A DNA stretch of 64,000 nucleotides from Desulforamulus ruminis DSM 2154 (lineage in GTDB: Bacteria; Bacillota; Desulfotomaculia; Desulfotomaculales; Desulfotomaculaceae), in the NCBI RefSeq assembly GCF_000215085.1, contig NC_015589.1, positions 3,546,120 to 3,610,119 of the forward strand. Direction: 5' to 3'. Made by a program: the position numbers and the translations under genes. Below the pieces are notes generated by a model. The model searched no databases and had not been told where the DNA came from. It saw only the letters and a list, made by a program, of their open reading frames with translations. Each line of letters opens with the position of its first letter. The first letter of the stretch is position 1. This document shows positions 7,644 through 16,395 of the stretch, in pieces.

Positions 7644-8306
7644 ATGAACAGCATCGGTAAAAAGATTGATCATATTCGGCAGGACTTAAGTTATATTGAA
7701 TTTTCCAAAGCCATTGAAAAGAAAACGGGCTATGAAATCAGCCCTTCCAGCTTGCACAAATATGTTACGGGACAGAGAAAACCCTCTTTTAAAATGCTGG
7801 AAATCATTGCTACCTATGCCAATGTCCCCATTGCTTCCTTTTTTGAAGAAAACAACGAGGTTTATTCCAAGGTTAAAAAGCTGGATCAACTGAAGCTACT
7901 GCAAAAGGAATATCATGAACTGTCTAAAATTAAAGAGATTCCTATTTTTGATATGAACAGAGTGTCCCCAACCCTTTTAGAAAATCCGCCCCAGACAACC
8001 CTTTACTATCCCCTGCCAGTAGCTGTCTATGGAGGAGAAGCTTTGGCTGTGAGAATTACCGACAACGCCATGTCCGATATGGGTATTGAACCGGGCGATC
8101 TGGTATTTGTACGTAAGGAGGAGTCCGAGCCGCAAATCGGCAAAACCATTCTGGCCAAAGTGAAAGAGGATTTAATCTGTAAAAGATATTATGTAAAAAA
8201 TAACCTTATTGTCCTTGAGCCCATGGATTTAAAATATAAAAGCCTTCATCCCCATGAACTGCAGATGATTGGCGTGGTAACCAAACTGATTCGGGATTTT
8301 GAATAA
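7644..8306 (+). CDS. CI/LexA-like phage repressor with S24 fold, catalytic Ser replaced by Ala
   Basis: 220 residues. N-terminal helix-turn-helix (residues ~15-70, with GYEISPSSLHKYVTGQRKPS) and a C-terminal S24/LexA-like domain (~95-220). The lysine of the Ser-Lys dyad is present (K180 in CKRYY) but the place of the serine reads NAMSDMGIEPGD, with Ala142 in place of Ser; the 38-residue spacing to K180 matches LexA-type enzymes. RecA-stimulated self-cleavage is therefore unlikely. It faces the late regulator across a 340-bp control region with palindromic sites. The ATG has a GGAGG ribosome binding site 8 nt upstream. Confidence 0.85.
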   Translation: MNSIGKKIDHIRQDLSYIEFSKAIEKKTGYEISPSSLHKYVTGQRKPSFKMLEIIATYANVPIASFFEENNEVYSKVKKLDQLKLLQKEYHELSKIKEIPIFDMNRVSPTLLENPPQTTLYYPLPVAVYGGEALAVRITDNAMSDMGIEPGDLVFVRKEESEPQIGKTILAKVKEDLICKRYYVKNNLIVLEPMDLKYKSLHPHELQMIGVVTKLIRDFE

Positions 8307-8490
8307 AAAGTCTCGCCCAGTGAGCAAGGCTTTGCTGCACAAACCATTCTTTCACAGGGCAAGCTCATCGGCCTTTCAGCAGAATTCTTTTTGCATACTT
8401 TTATCTTTCCATAAGCATTCCCAGGGATTACTTTACTTCAAAGTTTCTTTCTATATCTACAGTCTTTTAATAAATATGCGCCTCACAAGT

Positions 8491-8517
8491 AAATCCCCAC
8501 CACAGGGGTGGGGATTT
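8491..8517. repeat. 27-bp hairpin direct repeat, left copy (IS target duplication)
   Basis: AAATCCCCACC, loop ACAGG, then GGTGGGGATTT. An identical copy in the same orientation is at 10019-10045; the two bracket the insertion sequence exactly. Before insertion this hairpin was probably the terminator or a repeat downstream of the repressor gene. The stretch 8307-8490 holds no recognisable gene. Confidence 0.85.
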
Positions 8518-8568
8518 CAGACTGTCAAAAAAGGTCGGCCGATGGCCGGCCATTTTTGATAAAATGGA

Positions 8569-9996
8569 ATGGGTGATGGAAAGATGCTTAAAAGAGAAAA
8601 ACTAGAACGCAACGTAATGGAGATCGTGAATACAGACCTGCTGGTGCCGAACGATCATTTGTTGAGGCAAATCGACGGAAGCGTGGATTTCACAAGAATC
8701 TATGACTTGGTAGAAGAACTCTATTGCCCGGATAACGGCAGACCCAGCGTCGATCCGGTAGTGCTGTTTAAGATGGTCCTGATCCAGCATCTGTACGGGA
8801 TCCGGTCGCTGCGGCAAACCGTAAAAGACATCGAAATGAACATCGCCTACCGCTGGTTCCTGGGCTATACCCTCAATGAACCCATTCCGCACTTTGCTAC
8901 CATCAGCTACAACTTCAAGCAGCGCTACACCCCCCAGACCGTGGAACAAATCTTCACCTGGATCCTCTACGAAGCGGAGCGAGCAGGGTACCTAAAGCCG
9001 GAAGTGGTATTTATTGATGCGACCCATATCAAAGCCAATGCCAACCTCAAAAAGAAAGTAAAAAAGGCCATTCCCACCGCCGCCCGGGTCTATGAACAGC
9101 AACTGAGACAAGAGATCAATGCCGACCGGAAGGCCCATGGTAAAAAGCCCTTTGATGACGACGATTCCAGCGGCAGCCCCAAAGAAAAGATCCTTACCCA
9201 ATCCACAACCGATCCGGAAAGTGGTGTTTTCCACAAAGGAGAGCATAAGCAATGTTTTGCCTACAGTGCCCACACGGTATGCGACCGGCATAACTTTGTG
9301 CTTGAAGTGGAAGTGACGGCCGGGAATGTCCATGACAGTGTGGTCTTTGATACCGTCTATGAAAAAGTGACGCAACGTTATCCTCAAATCCAAGTGATCA
9401 CCGCCGATGCCGGATACAAAACGCCCTGGATCTGCAAAAGAATTTTTGATGATGGACGGGTGCCGTCCTTACCCTATAAACGACCGGTGACTAAAAAGGG
9501 AAACCATGAATGGTACAAATATGTCTACGATGAATATTACGATCAAATCCTCTGCCCGGAATACAAGCCTCTGAGCTATTGCACCACCAACCGTTACGGC
9601 TATCGGGAATACAAGAGCAGAAGCTACCGATGCGAAAAGTGTCCTACCTGGGAACGGTGTGTCGGGAACCGAAGCGGCCAAAAGACAGTCACCCGTCATG
9701 TGTGGCAGGATTATCTGGAACGCGCAGAGGATGTCCGGCATTCGCCGCTGGGGAAAGAGACCTATGCCTTGCGAAGTCAGACCATTGAACGGGTCTTCGC
9801 AGATGCCAAAGAGAAGTATGCCATGCGCTATACTCCCTATCGAGGCCTGGATCAGGTTAGCAATTGGGTCCGGCTTAAATTTGCTGCCATGAATCTCAAA
9901 AAACTGGCCATGTGGAAGTTTAAAGCTTCCTCTTCTTTTCTCTCTTCTCTTCACTTCTTTCTCTTTTATATCAAGAACCCCGTTTCTTTCGTTTGA
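8569..9996 (+). CDS. IS1182-family transposase
   Basis: 475 residues (471-aa form if the ATG at 8584, MLKREKLERN, is used; this matches relatives better). The N-terminal domain is DUF772-like (residues 15-110). The DDE catalytic domain shows D in VVFIDATHIKANAN, D in VITADAGYKT, and E in QTIERVFADAKEKYAMRYT with the Y-R-G signature of the IS4/IS1182 group. A Cys-rich insertion (CEKCPTWERCVG) is typical of IS1182. The frame is intact, so the element may be active. Confidence 0.92.
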   Translation: MGDGKMLKREKLERNVMEIVNTDLLVPNDHLLRQIDGSVDFTRIYDLVEELYCPDNGRPSVDPVVLFKMVLIQHLYGIRSLRQTVKDIEMNIAYRWFLGYTLNEPIPHFATISYNFKQRYTPQTVEQIFTWILYEAERAGYLKPEVVFIDATHIKANANLKKKVKKAIPTAARVYEQQLRQEINADRKAHGKKPFDDDDSSGSPKEKILTQSTTDPESGVFHKGEHKQCFAYSAHTVCDRHNFVLEVEVTAGNVHDSVVFDTVYEKVTQRYPQIQVITADAGYKTPWICKRIFDDGRVPSLPYKRPVTKKGNHEWYKYVYDEYYDQILCPEYKPLSYCTTNRYGYREYKSRSYRCEKCPTWERCVGNRSGQKTVTRHVWQDYLERAEDVRHSPLGKETYALRSQTIERVFADAKEKYAMRYTPYRGLDQVSNWVRLKFAAMNLKKLAMWKFKASSSFLSSLHFFLFYIKNPVSFV

Positions 9997-10009
9997 AACG
10001 AGGTTCTTT
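9974..10009 (+). terminator. Hairpin after the transposase gene
   Basis: AGAACCCCGTTTC pairs with GAAACGAGGTTCT, followed by TTT. It overlaps the transposase stop codon and would end its transcript inside the element. Confidence 0.6.
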
Positions 10010-10018
10010 GACAGTCTG

Positions 10019-10045
10019 AAATCCCCACCACAGGGGTGGGGATTT
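10019..10045. repeat. 27-bp hairpin direct repeat, right copy
   Basis: Identical, same orientation, to 8491-8517; directly abuts the right end of the insertion sequence. Confidence 0.85.
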
Positions 10046-10077
10046 ATCATCTCTTTTTACCTTTTCATTAAAACTGT

Positions 10078-12093
10078 TTATAACAAAATGTTTAACTTTT
10101 TTAGTTTTCTGTACAGTGAATTTCGGGAAATGCCCATTTCTCTGGCTACCTGGCTTACATTACCTTTGTTTTTAGATAATAATGTAAGGATTTCCTCCCG
10201 TTGGTTTTCTGCCAACCGTTCTTTGATCTTTTTCCTTTCTTCCGTGATGCTAATGGATTGGGGAGACCAGCCAGTCTCTCTCTGCCAAACCATAAACTGT
10301 GGTGACAATATTTCCTCCGGCAAATGGTCTGTACGAATGACCGGTCCGGTGGCGACATTCACCATTCTCTCCACCACATTCTGAAGCTCACGGACATTTC
10401 CGGGCCAGCCATACTGCTGCAGACAAGTAATCACTTTAGGGTCCACGTCCGGCGGCACCCGCCCCAGCTTTTCACAGGACTTCTTGAAAAAGGCTTTAAA
10501 CATCGGAGGAATGTCCTCCCGGTGTTCTCTCAGGGCCGGCAAAGTAATGGAGATTACGTTCAAACGGTAATAAAGATCTTGCCGGAAGTTCCCCTTGGCC
10601 ACTTCCAGGGACAGATTCTTGTTGGTCGCACAAATAATTCGGACATCAACCACCACCACTTTATCCCCGCCAATGCGGGTGATGGTTTTATCCTGGAGCA
10701 CCCGCAGCAGGGAAACCTGCTGTTCCAGCGGCATGTCGCCAATCTCGTCCAGGAACAAAGTTCCCCCGACCGCCAGTTCAAATTTGCCCGGCCGTCCTCC
10801 TTTCCGGGCCCCGGTAAAGGCGCCTTCCGCATAGCCAAATAGTTCGCTGCCGATTAATTCCCGGGGGATTGCACCGCAATTTACCGCTACGAAGGGCCCG
10901 CTGCTGCGGGTGCTCTTATTATGAATGGCTTGGGCAAACATTTCCTTGCCGGTGCCGCTTTCGCCGCAAAGCAGCACGTTGCTGTGATTGCCCGCAGCCA
11001 GGGAACCCAATTGAATGGCTTTTAACAGGAGTTTGCCGTTTCCCAAAATATCCTCGAAGGAAAATGTAGCGTGAGCGCCGCTGAAGCGGTTAATTAAATT
11101 TTTAATTCTATGAATGGGATTGATGAAAATAACGCCGCCGGTTATCTTGTCCTGATCATCCCGAATAGACTTTCCGCTGGCCAGGCATTGGACGATACCG
11201 GCAGTTGTTTTTACCGCTACTTCCAGATCACTGAAAGCTTTACCGCTGGTCAGCATGTCCCTAACCGGCGTATAACGCTCCAGATAATCCTCCAGCATGC
11301 TGTTGTTAATCCCCGCCTTCTCTTGGCCAAGGATTTTTTCCGCCACCGGATTTACCTGTTTAATGATGCCCTGCCGGTCCACAACAATCACTCCGTCGGA
11401 GACCGATAAAAATATATTGTTTAGACGATTATTAACCAAGGTTAGTTGGCGGTTCCTCTGGTGCACCCGCAACTGCTGCTTAATGGCCTCCGCAGCGGCT
11501 ACAACCATGCCGAGGGTATGAAGGTGCGTTTTTTCAACCGGACCGGACATTTCCAAAATGCCAATCAATTGGTTTTCTTCATTAAAAATTGGCGCCCCCG
11601 AGCAGGTCCAGGGGTGATGTTTTTTACAATAATGCTCCGCTCCGGAAATTTGGAAAGGCCTCTTCAACAACAGAGTCGTACCCACGCCATTGCCGCCTAT
11701 TTCCTCTTCGGTCCATAGCGCTCCCCGGTAGAAATTGAGGTCCCTGGCGTAATATTTGGTTACGTAAGTATTTCCCACGGTCTCCATGATATAGCCGCGC
11801 TCATCGCACAGTACGACAACAAAATGAGAGGAAATAACGAAATCGTATAATTTTTCCATAAAAGGTCTGGCAATATTAATCAGGCTTTTTCTTTTTTCCA
11901 GCAGTTCATTTACTTCCGGTTCGGGCAGCAGCCGTGTACTGCGGCCGGCAAAGGGATCAACGCCGGCTTTACGGCAGCGGAGCCAGGATTGCGTGATTTC
12001 CGGTCGGATTTCAGTGGTCTCAATTTTACCGGTTTCAATAAATTTTTCCCAGGCAGCCAAAACCAAGGAAGCGTAGGCGTTATGATCCAGCAA
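10078..12093 (-). CDS. Sigma-54-dependent transcriptional activator (AcoR-like: GAF-PAS-AAA-Fis)
   Basis: 671 residues. N-terminal GAF-type sensory part (~60-200), a PAS domain (~220-320), the sigma-54 interacting AAA+ domain with Walker A GESGTGKE, the sigma-54 contact motif GAFTGA and Walker B GGTLFLDEIGDM, and a Fis-type C-terminal helix-turn-helix (GNVSQVAREMGISRNSLYRK). The start is a TTG at 12093, preceded by GGAGGTG 7 nt upstream. It is divergent from an aldehyde dehydrogenase with a -24/-12 promoter, so that gene is its likely target, with an aldehyde or alcohol as likely signal. The 5' gap 12094-12704 holds its upstream region. Confidence 0.93.
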   Translation of the reverse strand: MLDHNAYASLVLAAWEKFIETGKIETTEIRPEITQSWLRCRKAGVDPFAGRSTRLLPEPEVNELLEKRKSLINIARPFMEKLYDFVISSHFVVVLCDERGYIMETVGNTYVTKYYARDLNFYRGALWTEEEIGGNGVGTTLLLKRPFQISGAEHYCKKHHPWTCSGAPIFNEENQLIGILEMSGPVEKTHLHTLGMVVAAAEAIKQQLRVHQRNRQLTLVNNRLNNIFLSVSDGVIVVDRQGIIKQVNPVAEKILGQEKAGINNSMLEDYLERYTPVRDMLTSGKAFSDLEVAVKTTAGIVQCLASGKSIRDDQDKITGGVIFINPIHRIKNLINRFSGAHATFSFEDILGNGKLLLKAIQLGSLAAGNHSNVLLCGESGTGKEMFAQAIHNKSTRSSGPFVAVNCGAIPRELIGSELFGYAEGAFTGARKGGRPGKFELAVGGTLFLDEIGDMPLEQQVSLLRVLQDKTITRIGGDKVVVVDVRIICATNKNLSLEVAKGNFRQDLYYRLNVISITLPALREHREDIPPMFKAFFKKSCEKLGRVPPDVDPKVITCLQQYGWPGNVRELQNVVERMVNVATGPVIRTDHLPEEILSPQFMVWQRETGWSPQSISITEERKKIKERLAENQREEILTLLSKNKGNVSQVAREMGISRNSLYRKLKKLNILL

Positions 12094-12428
12094 GATTTTT
12101 CACCTCCAAAATACAAGAGGAGCCCTAATCAAGAATTAAATCACCGTTTCCGATGAGTTTCAGGAGAGTAGTGATGAAATTTCAAATTTATCAATACCAA
12201 ATTTTACCTTATGATTTAAATGAATTATACCATATTTATTTCTAAAACCCTTTGTTACATTATGTATTCTCTATGACAATCATGGTTTGGTTACAAGATG
12301 CCATCCCTGTTTAAGAACCGCCAAACCCCATTGTTAATATTGTGTTTCATATCGCGAACAACAAGGTGACAGTATGATGACAATTTTAAAGGGAACTGCT
12401 TTTCGTTTCCCAGGGATGTAAATGATCG

Positions 12429-12464
12429 GCTCAAAGGCCTTTACTAAAGGGTTTTTGAGCTTTT
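12429..12464 (+). terminator. Hairpin with T-run in the activator/dehydrogenase intergenic region
   Basis: GCTCAAA pairs with TTTGAGC and inner CCTTT with AAAGG (loop ACT), followed by TTTT. It lies upstream of the -24/-12 promoter and could insulate it from upstream transcripts or end a short RNA. No gene is seen on the plus strand before it. Confidence 0.5.
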
Positions 12465-12505
12465 ATTGGTTATCAGTTAATTCATTCTAACATATTAAGC
12501 CCGGT

Positions 12506-12523
12506 TTGGTATTGGTTTTGCAT
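12506..12523 (+). promoter_or_regulatory. Sigma-54 (-24/-12) promoter of the aldehyde dehydrogenase
   Basis: TTGGTATTGGTTTTGCAT: the GG (12508-12509) and GC (12520-12521) are 12 bp apart, the obligatory sigma-54 spacing, and TTGC matches the -12 consensus (TGGCAC-N5-TTGC). The leader to the start codon is about 170 nt. Confidence 0.75.
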
Positions 12524-12704
12524 TTAACAAAAAAACATAACAGTCTTAAAATTCATTCTATATCGACTTTTGCTGTGTTTTAAGGATATTTAGAAGGGTG
12601 GTGACCACAGGAATTGATGTAAAGATGGTGCGCGCTTTGATCTTTTAAGAAGTGCCAAACCAAACTTCAACGATCAACATTTAAAAAAATTGGAGGGATG
12701 CATC

Positions 12705-14180
12705 ATGCAAAAACCAATGGATGAAAATTATCGCCTTTTTATAGGCGGCAAATGGGTTGAGGGTCAGGAAGGGAATACTTTCAAAACTTATTGCCCTGCC
12801 AACGGCGAACTTCTGGCTACTTGCGTAGATGCCGGCCAGGCAGACGTGGACATGGCGGTGGATGCGGCCTGGAAGGCCTATGCCAGTTGGAAAGATGTAA
12901 GTCCCCAGGAGCGGGCCGGCATGTTGTTAAAGATAGCGGATCTAATTGATGCCAATGCCGAAAAACTGGCTTTAGTGGAGTCTTTAGATAATGGCAAGCC
13001 GATCCGAGAAACCATGGCGGTGGATGTTCCCTTGAGTTCAGATCACTTCCGTTATTTTGCCAGTGCCGTCAGAACCGAAGTGGGCGAGGCCGTCATGATC
13101 GACAAGGACACCATGAGCCTGGTGCTCAGAGAGCCCATCGGTGTTGTTGGTCAGATTATTCCCTGGAATTTTCCGCTGTTGATGGGCGCCTGGAAAATAG
13201 CGCCGGCCTTGGCGGCAGGAGATTGCGTGGTCATCAAGCCTTCCTCCACCACGCCCCTAAGTCTTCTGGAACTGGCCAAACTGCTGGCCGAGGTGCTGCC
13301 CCCGGGAGTGGTCAACGTCATTACCGGCAGGGGATCCGTTTCCGGCAATTACATGCTGGAACATAAAGGGTTCGCCAAATTGGCCTTTACCGGTTCTACC
13401 GAAATCGGACATACCATCGCCGAAGCCGCCGCTAAGAAATTGATTCCAGCTACCCTGGAATTGGGCGGCAAGTCGGCCAATATTTATTTTCCGGACTGCC
13501 CCTGGGATAAGGCCATGGAAGGCCTGCAAATCGGCATCTTGTTCAACCAGGGACAGGTCTGCTGCGCCGGTTCACGGGTCTTTATTCACGAAGACATCTA
13601 CGATAAGTTCCTGGCCGAGGCGGTAAAGGCTTTTGAAAAAGTAAAAGTGGGCCTTCCCTGGGAGCAGGACACCCAAATGGGCTGCCAGGTCAACGAAAAC
13701 CAGTTGAAAAAAATCCTGAACTACATTGAGATTGGCCGTCAGGAAGGCGCCACCGTTGCCTGCGGGGGTTACAAGATAACGGAAAACGGGCTGGATAAAG
13801 GCAGCTTTTTGCAACCCACCATTCTGGCCAATGTAAATAATAAGATGAGAGTGGCCCAGGAAGAGATTTTTGGCCCGGTGGTCTGTTTCATCAAATTTAA
13901 GGATGAAGCGGAAGTGATTAAAATGGCCAACGACAGCGAATACGGCCTGGGGGGCGCAGTTTGGACCCGTGACATTAACAGAGCTTTCCGGGTGGCCCGA
14001 AGCATCGAGACCGGCCGGATGTGGGTTAACAATTACAACAACCTCCCGGCTCACGCGCCTTTCGGCGGATATAAAAAATCGGGCATCGGGCGGGAAACCC
14101 ACAAGATGATGCTGGATCACTATTCTCAGAAGAAAAACATTTTTATCAGCCTGACTGAAGATAAAGTTGGACTTTATTAG
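12705..14180 (+). CDS. NAD(P)-dependent aldehyde dehydrogenase
   Basis: 491 residues from the ATG at 12705, chosen because GGAGGG lies 7 nt upstream. It oxidises an aldehyde to the acid. Visible family features are the N-terminal IPWNFPLLM, the nucleotide-binding FTGSTEIG (~229-235), the general base E252 in LELGGKSANI, and the catalytic Cys286 in FNQGQVCCAGSR; C-terminal FGGYKKSGIGRE is also conserved. Length is normal. The sigma-54 promoter and adjacent activator suggest induction by the aldehyde, or by an alcohol or diol giving rise to it. Substrate cannot be read from sequence. Confidence 0.95.
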   Translation: MQKPMDENYRLFIGGKWVEGQEGNTFKTYCPANGELLATCVDAGQADVDMAVDAAWKAYASWKDVSPQERAGMLLKIADLIDANAEKLALVESLDNGKPIRETMAVDVPLSSDHFRYFASAVRTEVGEAVMIDKDTMSLVLREPIGVVGQIIPWNFPLLMGAWKIAPALAAGDCVVIKPSSTTPLSLLELAKLLAEVLPPGVVNVITGRGSVSGNYMLEHKGFAKLAFTGSTEIGHTIAEAAAKKLIPATLELGGKSANIYFPDCPWDKAMEGLQIGILFNQGQVCCAGSRVFIHEDIYDKFLAEAVKAFEKVKVGLPWEQDTQMGCQVNENQLKKILNYIEIGRQEGATVACGGYKITENGLDKGSFLQPTILANVNNKMRVAQEEIFGPVVCFIKFKDEAEVIKMANDSEYGLGGAVWTRDINRAFRVARSIETGRMWVNNYNNLPAHAPFGGYKKSGIGRETHKMMLDHYSQKKNIFISLTEDKVGLY

Positions 14181-14208
14181 AGATCAGTTTCAACGCTTTT
14201 GGAAGTAT

Positions 14209-14466
14209 TTAAATCTGTTTGGGGCGGCTTATTCGGATCAAGCCGCCCTCCTCTATTTCAACCTTTAAACCCGGATGATACTTAAAATTTATGAAAGCCC
14301 CGGCGGCATGTTTAAAGGCTCCATATTGTGAGTAAATAAAATCCCGGCCTATAGCTAGTTGGGTTTCACTTCCGGGGGAATTCGTTGTCCACCAGGGCGT
14401 AGCCACAGGATAGCCATTCCCGGCATATATCTGGCCATATTTTTCTCCCGCCACAAAGTCCTCCAA
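14209..14466 (-). pseudogene. Short ORF, probably 3' remnant of a larger gene
   Basis: 85 residues if a TTG at 14466 is used; the frame continues only about 9 codons upstream to a stop and contains no ATG. The product (AGNGYPVATPWWTTNSPGSE..., C-terminus VEIEEGGLIRISRPKQI) looks like the C-terminal part of a longer enzyme rather than a complete small protein. I do not recognise the family. It is convergent with the aldehyde dehydrogenase gene. Confidence 0.4.
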
Positions 14467-14531
14467 ATATTTTGCTGCAATGCGTCCGGCATCTTTTTAA
14501 GGGTTATGCCGGTGTCAACATGATCTTCAAT

Positions 14532-15296
14532 CTATACTTGGCCTATGTAGCTCCGTGTAAGGTTGGAAACAACCAGCATTCCCTTTTTACTGTATTTCTG
14601 AAAAAGACCAACAATGGCTTCTACAAATTGGCTATAATTTTCTTCTGTTGGTTTAGGCGCATAAGATGACGACAGATTGCGTCCCACAAATGCCTCTTGA
14701 TGATATTGCAGATCATGCCGGAATATTTCATATTCATATTTGCCGGCTCGGAAAAATTCTTTATAAAGGTGTGGCGTCTCATCCATATTTTTACTAAAAC
14801 CTTTAAATGCGAGACAAAACCTTTTGCATATTTCCGCATTCTCCTTTACTAAAGGACTGGAAGAATCTCTGCTGTTCCAAACAAGGGCTACATTTGAGTT
14901 TGCTTTTAATATTCTTTGACATTCCCTTTTAAATTTATCTTTAACAAACCAATGAAAGGCCTGGCCAACGGTTATCAGGTCCATACTGGCATTTTCTATA
15001 TTCGTTTCTTCAGCCGTACCCGGTAGGGAAGTAAAATTGGGATGGCTTTTCAGGCTTTTTTCTGCAAGGGTTCTCATATCAAAATTAGGCTCAACTGCCC
15101 ATACCTTAAACCCTCTTGCAACAAGTTGTTCAGTTAAAATACCTGTACCTGCTCCAATATCTGCAATACGACTGTTAGGAGTTAGTTTGTTGAATGAAAT
15201 TAAATAATCAATATATTCTTCCGGGTAATTGGGGCGATACTTGGAATAAATAGCTGCTTTTCCAGTAAAAGGTTTGATCGTTGTTTCCAAATCCAC
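14532..15296 (-). CDS. SAM-dependent methyltransferase (type 11)
   Basis: 254 residues. Class I Rossmann motifs: SRIADIGAGTGILTEQL (motif I), VWAVEPNFDM (motif II) and ITVGQAFHWF (motif III region). Similar to small-molecule methyltransferases annotated as Methyltransf_11; substrate unknown. Ribosome binding site AGGAGTGG precedes the ATG. It is monocistronic. Confidence 0.9.
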   Translation of the reverse strand: MDLETTIKPFTGKAAIYSKYRPNYPEEYIDYLISFNKLTPNSRIADIGAGTGILTEQLVARGFKVWAVEPNFDMRTLAEKSLKSHPNFTSLPGTAEETNIENASMDLITVGQAFHWFVKDKFKRECQRILKANSNVALVWNSRDSSSPLVKENAEICKRFCLAFKGFSKNMDETPHLYKEFFRAGKYEYEIFRHDLQYHQEAFVGRNLSSSYAPKPTEENYSQFVEAIVGLFQKYSKKGMLVVSNLTRSYIGQV

Positions 15297-15410
15297 TCCT
15301 CCTTTTGCAAATTCAAATGGTCCTAAAGAAAAGCTGCCCCATTATTGCTAATACGACAGCTTTCAATCAATTTCCCGGTGTAAAACTATTTACAATATCA
15401 TGGCCGGTCA

Positions 15411-16226
15411 TTAAGCTCCGGCAAATTGCGCCAGTTCTTTGTTAAATTTATCGCACTGATCATAAAACAATCCATGTCCGCTGTATTCAAAGGGAATCAA
15501 TTTAGAGTTTTTGATCCCTTCTTTTTGCGCCTCCGCCAACGGGAAACGGCAAACCCGGTCATGAATACCATGCAAAATTAATGTTGGAACAAATATTTTG
15601 CCTAGATCGGAAAATAAGCCTTCTTCATCCAGCCAGGTATTTGCCACCGCAGCGGTGGACCAACTTGCCGCCTCCAGACCTAATTGAAAGAACCATTCTG
15701 AGAAAGGCTGGGTCACATACTGGAAGAAAAACATGTCTCCAAATCCCTGCAGCATTTTAGGACGATCGCTATAGGTATCCTGGATAATGTTTATAACATC
15801 TTCCCGGTTTAAGCCGTAGGGAAAATAGGGACGTTTAATAAGGCTGGGCGCCGCCGCGGCAAAAAGGGCTAATTTGGCTACGCCAAATGCGTTATGCCGG
15901 GCCACGTAGCGGATGGCAACCGCTCCACCGGTAGAATGCCCTCCCAGTGTAATCCCTTCTAATTTGAGCGCTTCCACCACACATCGCACATCATCCGCCA
16001 GCCGGTTGTAATCGTAGCCGCTCCAGGGCTTATCGGATTTTCCGAATCCTCTCATATCCATGCCGATACACCGGTATCCCATTTTAGGGAGCTGGTTAAA
16101 CTGATATTCAAACATTTTATGACTTGCCGGCCAACCGTGTATAAAGAAAATGGTCTTGCCGCCCCCCGGGTTAATATCTTCTACATAAATATTCACGCCG
16201 GGTTCTACTCCAATATAGTATCCCAC
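15411..16226 (-). CDS. Alpha/beta hydrolase
   Basis: 271 residues. Oxyanion-hole HGWPASH (~30-36), nucleophile elbow GHSTGG (Ser98), acid in LHGIHDRVC and catalytic His in YSGHGLF near the end. Resembles non-haem chloroperoxidase/esterase-type hydrolases. No signal peptide, so cytosolic. GGGGGG ribosome binding site before the ATG. Substrate unknown. Confidence 0.92.
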   Translation of the reverse strand: MGYYIGVEPGVNIYVEDINPGGGKTIFFIHGWPASHKMFEYQFNQLPKMGYRCIGMDMRGFGKSDKPWSGYDYNRLADDVRCVVEALKLEGITLGGHSTGGAVAIRYVARHNAFGVAKLALFAAAAPSLIKRPYFPYGLNREDVINIIQDTYSDRPKMLQGFGDMFFFQYVTQPFSEWFFQLGLEAASWSTAAVANTWLDEEGLFSDLGKIFVPTLILHGIHDRVCRFPLAEAQKEGIKNSKLIPFEYSGHGLFYDQCDKFNKELAQFAGA

Positions 16227-16395
16227 GCGGATTCCCCCCCTTAGTAAAAATTACCTCAGGATAGGTTATTCCGTTGGAAATAAATGGGTGTCCATAATTT
16301 TGTTTGCACGGAGTAAATCACCATAATTTTCACTGACACATAATAGTTTGCTGATACTATTATTAGCGTCCTTACTCTTTGTGTTAAATATTGAG

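Larger units (their letters stand above)
8518..10018 (+). mobile_element. IS1182-family insertion sequence (1501 bp)
   Basis: Ends carry imperfect inverted repeats: CAGACTGTCAAAAAA on the left, and CAGACTGTCAAAGAA on the right read from outside. One transposase gene fills the element. Inside the left end is a GC-rich palindrome (GGTCGGCC-GAT-GGCCGGCC, 8532-8550) and inside the right end a hairpin after the transposase stop; both may block read-through from flanking transcripts. The element is flanked by 27-bp direct repeats of a hairpin, in keeping with the preference of several IS1182 members for palindromic targets. Confidence 0.85.
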
